Assembly (NCBI GenBank): GCA_046297695.1
Contig: JBKBHF010000012.1
Coordinates: forward strand, 19,784 to 83,783
Direction: 5' to 3'
Length of the DNA stretch: 64,000 nucleotides
From: Permianibacter sp046297695
GTDB taxonomy: Bacteria; Pseudomonadota; Gammaproteobacteria; Enterobacterales; Permianibacteraceae
Part shown: positions 60,000-64,000 of the stretch, one piece after another
Layout: each line of letters begins with the position of its first letter
Position numbering within the stretch: position 1 is the first letter of the stretch
Program-made: the position numbers and the translations under genes
Notes under the pieces: model-generated
Databases searched by the model: none
Told to the model about the DNA's origin: nothing
The model's input: the letters and a program-made list of their open reading frames with translations, nothing else

Positions 60000-61910
60000 A
60001 TGAATCAGAACATGACCGCGCGCTGGCGCCCCGCCCTGCTCGCCGTAGCCGTCACCGTCGGCCTCGCCGCCTGCAGCCAGCCGGAATCCCCTCAGCAGAC
60101 CGTCCAGGCCAATGGCCCGACCGTCGCCGATGCCGAAAAATTCGTGGCCGACGCCGAAGCCGAGCTGCTGAAACTGAACCTCGAAGCCCAGCGCGCCGCC
60201 TGGATCGCCGAAACCTATATCACCCCGGACACCGAGGCCCTGATCGCCAAGGCCAACGAAGAAGCGACCGCCAAGGCCGTTGAACTCGCCAACGCCAGCA
60301 AGCAGTTCATCGGCATGGAACTGCCACCGGAGCTGAACCGCAAGTTGGAAAAAATCCGCCTCGCGCTGGTGCTGCCGGCGCCGAGTGATGCCGCCAAGAC
60401 CGAAGAGCTGGCGAAAATCTCGTCGTCACTGAACGCTCAGTACGGCGCCGGCAAGTACTGCAAACCGGGCGCAGATGGCAAACAAACCTGCCTGAGTCTC
60501 GGCCAGCTCGAAGACATCATCGCCAACCCAAACAGCAAACCGGCCGAGCGCCTCGAAGCCTGGACCGGCTGGCACAGCGTGTCGCCGGCCATGCGGCCGG
60601 AATACACCCGCCTGGTCGAAATCGCCAACGAAGGCGCGAAGGAACTCGGGTACGTCGACGTCGGTGCGATGTGGCGCGCCAAGTACGACATGCCGGCCGA
60701 TGATTTCGCCAAGGAACTGGATCGGCTTTGGACACAAGTCGAGCCGCTGTACAGCGCGCTGCACTGTCACGTCCGCGCCAAGCTGAACGAAAAATTCGGC
60801 GATGACGTCGTCGCCAAGACCGGACCGATCCCGGCGCACCTGCTTGGCAACATGTGGGCACAGCAATGGGGCAATGTGTATGACTTCGTCAAACCGCAGG
60901 GCGGCGGCGAAGGCGTCAACCTCGATGCGCTGGTGCTGAAAGCTTACGGCCAGCCGACCGTCGTGACCGGCAACAATGTCGCCGAACTCGACATCAAGCA
61001 AACGCCGGAAGGCAAGATGGTGCTCGCCGGCGAGCAGTTCTTCTCGTCGCTCGGGTTCGCACCGCTGCCGGAAAGTTTCTGGAAAAATTCGCAGTTCCTG
61101 AAGCCGCGTGATCGCGATGTGGTCTGCCACGCCAGCGCCTGGGATCTCGACAACCAGGACGACATCCGCATCAAGATGTGCATCAAGGTGAACGGCGAAG
61201 ACTTTGTCACCATTCACCACGAACTCGGCCACAACTACTACCAGCGCGCCTACAAGAACCAGCCGTTCCTGTTCATGGACAGCGCCAACGACGGTTTCCA
61301 CGAAGCCATTGGCGACACCGTCGCGCTCGGCATCACCCCGGCCTACCTGAAGCAAATCGGCCTGCTCGACAAAGAACCGGACGCCTCGCAAGACGTCGCC
61401 ATTCTGCTGCGCCAGGCCATGGACAAAGTCGCGTTCCTGCCGTTTGGTCTGCTGGTTGACCAATGGCGCTGGCGCGTATTCTCCGGCGAGATCCCGGCCG
61501 ACAAATACAACGAAGGCTGGTGGCAACTGCGCGAAAAATACCAAGGCGTGAAAGCCCCGATCGCCCGCAGCGAAGCCGACTTCGACGCCGGCGCCAAATA
61601 CCACGTACCGGGCGGCGTGCCGTACTCGCGCTACTTCCTCGCCCACGTGCTGCAATTCCAGTTCTACCGCGAAATGTGCAAGATGGCCGGCCACCAAGGC
61701 CCGCTGCACCGCTGCACCTTCTACGGCAACAAGGAAGTCGGCGAGCGCCTGAACAGGATGCTCGAACTCGGCAGCAGCAAACCGTGGCAAGACGCGTTGG
61801 AGGCGATGACCGGTCAGCGTGAAATGGACGCTACGGCGGTGCAGGAGTATTTTGCGCCGTTGAAGACCTGGCTGGATGAGCAGAATATTGGTCGCACTTG
61901 CGGTTGGTAA
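60000..61910 (+). CDS. M2-family peptidyl-dipeptidase (ACE-like) lipoprotein
   Basis: 636 residues; ATG at 60000 with GGAGAAGG upstream. The N-terminus MNQNMTARWRPALLAVAVTVGLAACSQPES has a lipobox (LAAC). The zinc motif HHELGHNYYQ (HExxH) lies near residue 406 with the third ligand in NDGFHEAIGD about 25 residues later, as in angiotensin-converting enzyme relatives. DKVAFLPFGLLVDQWRWRVFSGEI near 480 and PGGVPYSRYFLAHVLQFQFY near 540 are M2 signatures. Probably a periplasmic or outer-membrane-attached dipeptidyl carboxypeptidase. Confidence 0.93.
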   Translation: MNQNMTARWRPALLAVAVTVGLAACSQPESPQQTVQANGPTVADAEKFVADAEAELLKLNLEAQRAAWIAETYITPDTEALIAKANEEATAKAVELANASKQFIGMELPPELNRKLEKIRLALVLPAPSDAAKTEELAKISSSLNAQYGAGKYCKPGADGKQTCLSLGQLEDIIANPNSKPAERLEAWTGWHSVSPAMRPEYTRLVEIANEGAKELGYVDVGAMWRAKYDMPADDFAKELDRLWTQVEPLYSALHCHVRAKLNEKFGDDVVAKTGPIPAHLLGNMWAQQWGNVYDFVKPQGGGEGVNLDALVLKAYGQPTVVTGNNVAELDIKQTPEGKMVLAGEQFFSSLGFAPLPESFWKNSQFLKPRDRDVVCHASAWDLDNQDDIRIKMCIKVNGEDFVTIHHELGHNYYQRAYKNQPFLFMDSANDGFHEAIGDTVALGITPAYLKQIGLLDKEPDASQDVAILLRQAMDKVAFLPFGLLVDQWRWRVFSGEIPADKYNEGWWQLREKYQGVKAPIARSEADFDAGAKYHVPGGVPYSRYFLAHVLQFQFYREMCKMAGHQGPLHRCTFYGNKEVGERLNRMLELGSSKPWQDALEAMTGQREMDATAVQEYFAPLKTWLDEQNIGRTCGW

Positions 61911-61932
61911 TTTTGGTTTGTTCTGCCGAAAG

Positions 61933-61961
61933 AAAAAGCCCGCCACTCGGCGGGCTTTTTC
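61933..61961 (+). terminator. Terminator after the M2 peptidase gene
   Basis: AAAAAGCCCGCC pairs with GGCGGGCTTTTT over ACTC; a C/T-rich run follows. Confidence 0.88.
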
Positions 61962-62049
61962 TTTCTCCCTCCCTTGTTAAGGGGAGGGCCGGGGTGGGGT
62001 GTTGCCGCGCTACTGGTTCGATTACCTCGGCTGTAGCGCAGCCGAATAG

Positions 62050-62260
62050 ATTGCCGGGTCCCGCCCCGGCAGGAGGGTTCCTTTCTTTGGCGCAAAGAAA
62101 GGAACCAAAGAAACATGCCCGCATCCCAGGGCTTCGCAGAGCTCAGCCCGCTTACGCGGCGCACAGTGCACTTGCACTGTGCTTGTTTCCGCGTGCGCCC
62201 TCGCCGCTAAAACGATAAACCTGTTTTAGCGGCCCCCTGCGCTACTCCGCTCCGTTGAGC
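62050..62260 (+). repeat. Dispersed repeat, copy A of an inverted pair
   Basis: Runs from ATTGCCGGG through CTTTCTTTGGCGCAAAGAAAGG to a core at 62199-62232 that is itself an imperfect palindrome (CCGCTAAAAC ... GTTTTAGCGG). The core matches the reverse complement of 63747-63780 at 33 of 34 positions, and other parts are recognisably shared. Confidence 0.8.
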
Positions 62261-62606
62261 TTTGCACTCCCTTCGGTCGTCGGCTCGTCATACGGGCGAC
62301 ACAGCGAAACAAACCATCCGCCCCATACTCATGCACCAAATAACATGCCAAATCCGAAAAACAGCCCGTTTTGCTGGTTGTACCTGGCCGATAACAAATG
62401 AAACGATGCTCTAGAAATGGCGCTAAGCAATTGAAAGGCGACAGGAAAACCAACCCCTTTATGCCAACTGAAAAATGATTAGGAGGCAAACTCCCCCAGC
62501 AGACGAGTCATGGCATCCAACCAATCTGAACTCTTTCGAGATGGCACTTCCGAGCTATTGAACTGAAAGCGGAAATAGGTCAAATTCACGGCCATTCAAA
62601 AATACG

Positions 62607-62626
62607 TTAGGAGGCATGCCTCCTAA
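62607..62626. promoter_or_regulatory. Perfect 20-bp palindrome upstream of the AT-rich gene
   Basis: TTAGGAGGCA followed by its exact reverse complement TGCCTCCTAA, 27 bp before the ATG at 62654. The half site TTAGGAGGCA also occurs at 62479-62488. Could be an operator; no protein can be assigned. Confidence 0.55.
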
Positions 62627-62653
62627 TCACTAGTTAGCCAATCGAGGGAGCAA

Positions 62654-63317
62654 ATGAACTGTCAAAGTCTGAAAACCTTCTTCGTTTTGTTGCTGTCGAC
62701 TTCGGTCACCGCAAAATCAGAAACTTTTGACACTTTCGTCGGCGGTGAAATATGTATCCCTTCCGGATATGCGGCCACAGATCCTGCGTGGGGAGATGAT
62801 GGAAATATTTCAGTTTCAATACCAAGTGAAATGCTAAAAAACATTATCCTTGAATATGATTTTAGTATTGCTAGAGTTAAAGGGATTCAAAATTATGGCG
62901 GCGACTCTTGGCCAACTGTTCATCTATTTATATATGGAAAAGATTATGAATCAGAGCATATGTCAACGACAAATTGGTTATGGAGCCAGTACTTCTCAAA
63001 AAAAAACAGCCGGTTACTCGTTTGAGCCATTTCAGAGTATCGGATTTCGCGTCTATGATGACGGGTACAAGGATACGTGGCTCGTAGTTAAATACGCAAC
63101 AACGGAAAAGCCAAAATCTAGCGACTGGCTGATCGGCTGGTGCTCCAAAGGCGACAGGGATAGGAAGGAAGCTAGTTGGTGTAAAGTGGAATTCGAGCAC
63201 AAGGGCCTCTTTTTTAGAGCTCAATTTTTAGAGAAAAACCTCCCTATCAAAAAACAAGTAATTTCCGGCCTCACTCAAATAATCGACTCTTGGCGCGAGC
63301 AATGCCGTAGCCCGTAG
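62654..63317 (+). pseudogene. Exported hypothetical protein, frameshifted at a 9-A run
   Basis: ATG at 62654 with GAGGGAG upstream. The first frame gives 123 residues: a signal peptide (MNCQSLKTFFVLLLSTSVTAKS), then TFVGGEICIPSGYAATDPAWGDDGN ... up to WSQYFSKKNSRLLV and a stop. The A-run at 62998-63006 has nine A; with eight the frame continues as FSKKTAGYSFEPFQSIGFRVYDDGYKDTW and ends at 63317, total about 220 residues. The second half has no start of its own. Either a true mutation, a homopolymer sequencing error, or slippage. Base composition is much more AT-rich than the rest of the window, suggesting transfer. No family recognised. Confidence 0.7.
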
Positions 63318-63560
63318 GCTGGGCTGAGGAACGAAGCCCAACACTCAAGCCACGACGATTAATCCCGTTGTTGGGACTGAGTCCACGTAGGTCCGAACCG
63401 CGCAGCGTTTCGGACGCATGAGCACCTCATCCGTGCGAAGCCGTTACACGGATTCGCACCTGCGCCAAATGCGCTGATGTGGCCGGCGCACAGCAATACT
63501 CCCAATCCCGCTAACCCCAGCAAAACAGCTGTATTCCCGCCTTAGCGGGAATGACGATTT
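63308..63560. repeat. Short dispersed repeats downstream of the AT-rich gene
   Basis: CGTAGGCTGGGCTGAGGAAC with GAAGCCCAACAC (63315-63347) has the form of a common dispersed bacterial repeat. ATTCCCGC-CTTA-GCGGGAAT (63533-63552) followed by GACG is a REP-like hairpin. No gene seen between them. Confidence 0.55.
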
Positions 63561-63720
63561 GTATTTGGCTTTGCGCGCAGCGTGCTGTTGACTTTTATGC
63601 CGTCTGACGAGCCGAGCAACGTAGTGGAAGCTGGGTTAATAGCCCGTAGCGCAGCGAAGGGACGAGGCAGGATGCCGATGCCTTTTCAGACTGCACAGGG
63701 ATGTGCTGTCTGAAAAGCCC

Positions 63721-63857
63721 CAGCTGGAATGGAGTCGCGCAGGGTACCGCTAAAACAGCTTTATCGTTTTAGCGGCGAGGAATACAGGCTATGTTCTTTT
63801 GGGTACTTTTCTTGCGCCAAGAAAAGTACCTCGGCCGCCGGGCCGAGACCCGGCAAT
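63721..63857 (-). repeat. Dispersed repeat, copy B of the inverted pair
   Basis: In reverse orientation it repeats the elements of copy A: ATTGCCGGGT, the TTTTCTTGGCGCAAGAAAA hairpin, the 34-base core (63747-63780) and ACCCTGCGC. Copies A and B bracket about 1.5 kb that includes the AT-rich gene. Confidence 0.8.
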
Positions 63858-63939
63858 GGTCGTAATCGCCCTTCCCTCCTCAGCTCCTCACAACAAACAA
63901 TCGCTCATTCAGAAATTCGCAACATGATCTTGCCCCCTA

Positions 63940-64000
63940 GATGTGGACACCTCGATAAGAGAGTAACTTGGTCAGAGGTGAACCATGAAGGAAGCAGGCA
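63940..64000 (+). mobile_element. Possible left end of an insertion sequence (cut by window edge)
   Basis: After TGTGGACACCTC (from 63941) a short leader leads to AGAGGTGAACC and an ATG at 63985 opening MKEAG at the edge. This layout of a terminal repeat, about 40 bp, a ribosome site and a start resembles the left end of IS3-type elements. The window ends before a transposase could be recognised. Confidence 0.3.

Larger units (their letters stand above)
61962..62653. other. Non-coding stretch with stacked dispersed repeats
   Basis: No convincing gene in about 690 bp. It begins with CCTCCCTTGTTAAGGGGAGG followed by GCCGGGGTGGGGT, a widespread dispersed repeat type. Then comes the repeat copy at 62050-62260, then sequence that becomes AT-rich from about 62300. 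Very short open frames here (such as one at 62509, 18 codons) have no support. Confidence 0.6.

Noticed and set aside
62600..62645. Integron attC site near the AT-rich gene
   Set aside because: The palindrome lacks the paired RYYYAAC / GTTRRRY core sites and no integrase is present.

Overview
The window is a 64 kb piece of a gammaproteobacterial chromosome with generally high GC and compact bacterial gene layout. Support for this comes from the gene orders yccA-tusDCBE, purF-cvpA-dedD-folC-accD, mfd-csiV, and a polyamine block laid out like the Pseudomonas spu locus (spuABC, one binding protein, spuFGH, divergent spuI). The host is not identifiable to species from the sequence alone. Ten Ns at 4591-4600 show that this is a draft assembly, and the Ns sit inside a probable misjoin.

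Layout. 1-2.4 kb: 5' part of queA, a tRNA-Leu(CAA) with its own promoter and terminator, an Smr endonuclease-like gene and a cytochrome c'-like gene. 2.5-8.4 kb: periplasmic isoaspartyl peptidase coupled to a MAPEG membrane protein, a NUDIX gene broken by the assembly gap, mnmA, yccA and the sulfur relay set tusDCBE, so tRNA wobble-uridine thiolation (mnmA plus tus) is largely encoded together. 8.5-15.9 kb: CPBP protease, a split spermidine-synthase-like pair (membrane half plus exported catalytic-fold half), CoA-type NUDIX hydrolase, L-serine dehydratase and a large sensor kinase. 15.9-24.8 kb: an unusual soluble kinase with a pseudo-receiver, a CysB-type regulator, mfd, csiV, a displaced hflD and a decayed IS66 copy. 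24.8-37.8 kb: an HDOD protein and the polyamine uptake/catabolism block (ABC transporter, transaminase, two gamma-glutamylpolyamine synthetases, hydrolase, oxidase).

37.9-42.2 kb holds what I judge the most interesting unit: a sigma-54 promoter with paired dyad sites drives a small exported helical protein, followed by a sensor kinase and an NtrC-type activator, followed by a second sigma-54 promoter with a matching dyad driving an exported Pro-rich protein of unknown function. 42.2-51.3 kb: a 1080-residue propeller sensor with a degenerate GGDEF domain, an acyltransferase, then the purF-cvpA-dedD-folC-accD housekeeping cluster. 51.5-57.5 kb: ornithine decarboxylase, LolD plus one LolC/E-type permease, a PilZ-like protein, a small exported protein and homospermidine synthase. 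57.6-62 kb: an MscS channel, nagZ and an M2-type peptidase lipoprotein. From 62 kb the sequence changes: dispersed repeats, one of them present as an inverted pair, flank an AT-rich stretch with a frameshifted exported-protein gene, and the right edge looks like the start of a mobile element.

Polyamine metabolism is the recurrent theme: putrescine synthesis (ornithine decarboxylase), conversion to homospermidine (hss), uptake (pot/spu transporter) and breakdown through gamma-glutamylated intermediates (spuI/spuB, puuB, spuC, puuD) all lie within about 31 kb.
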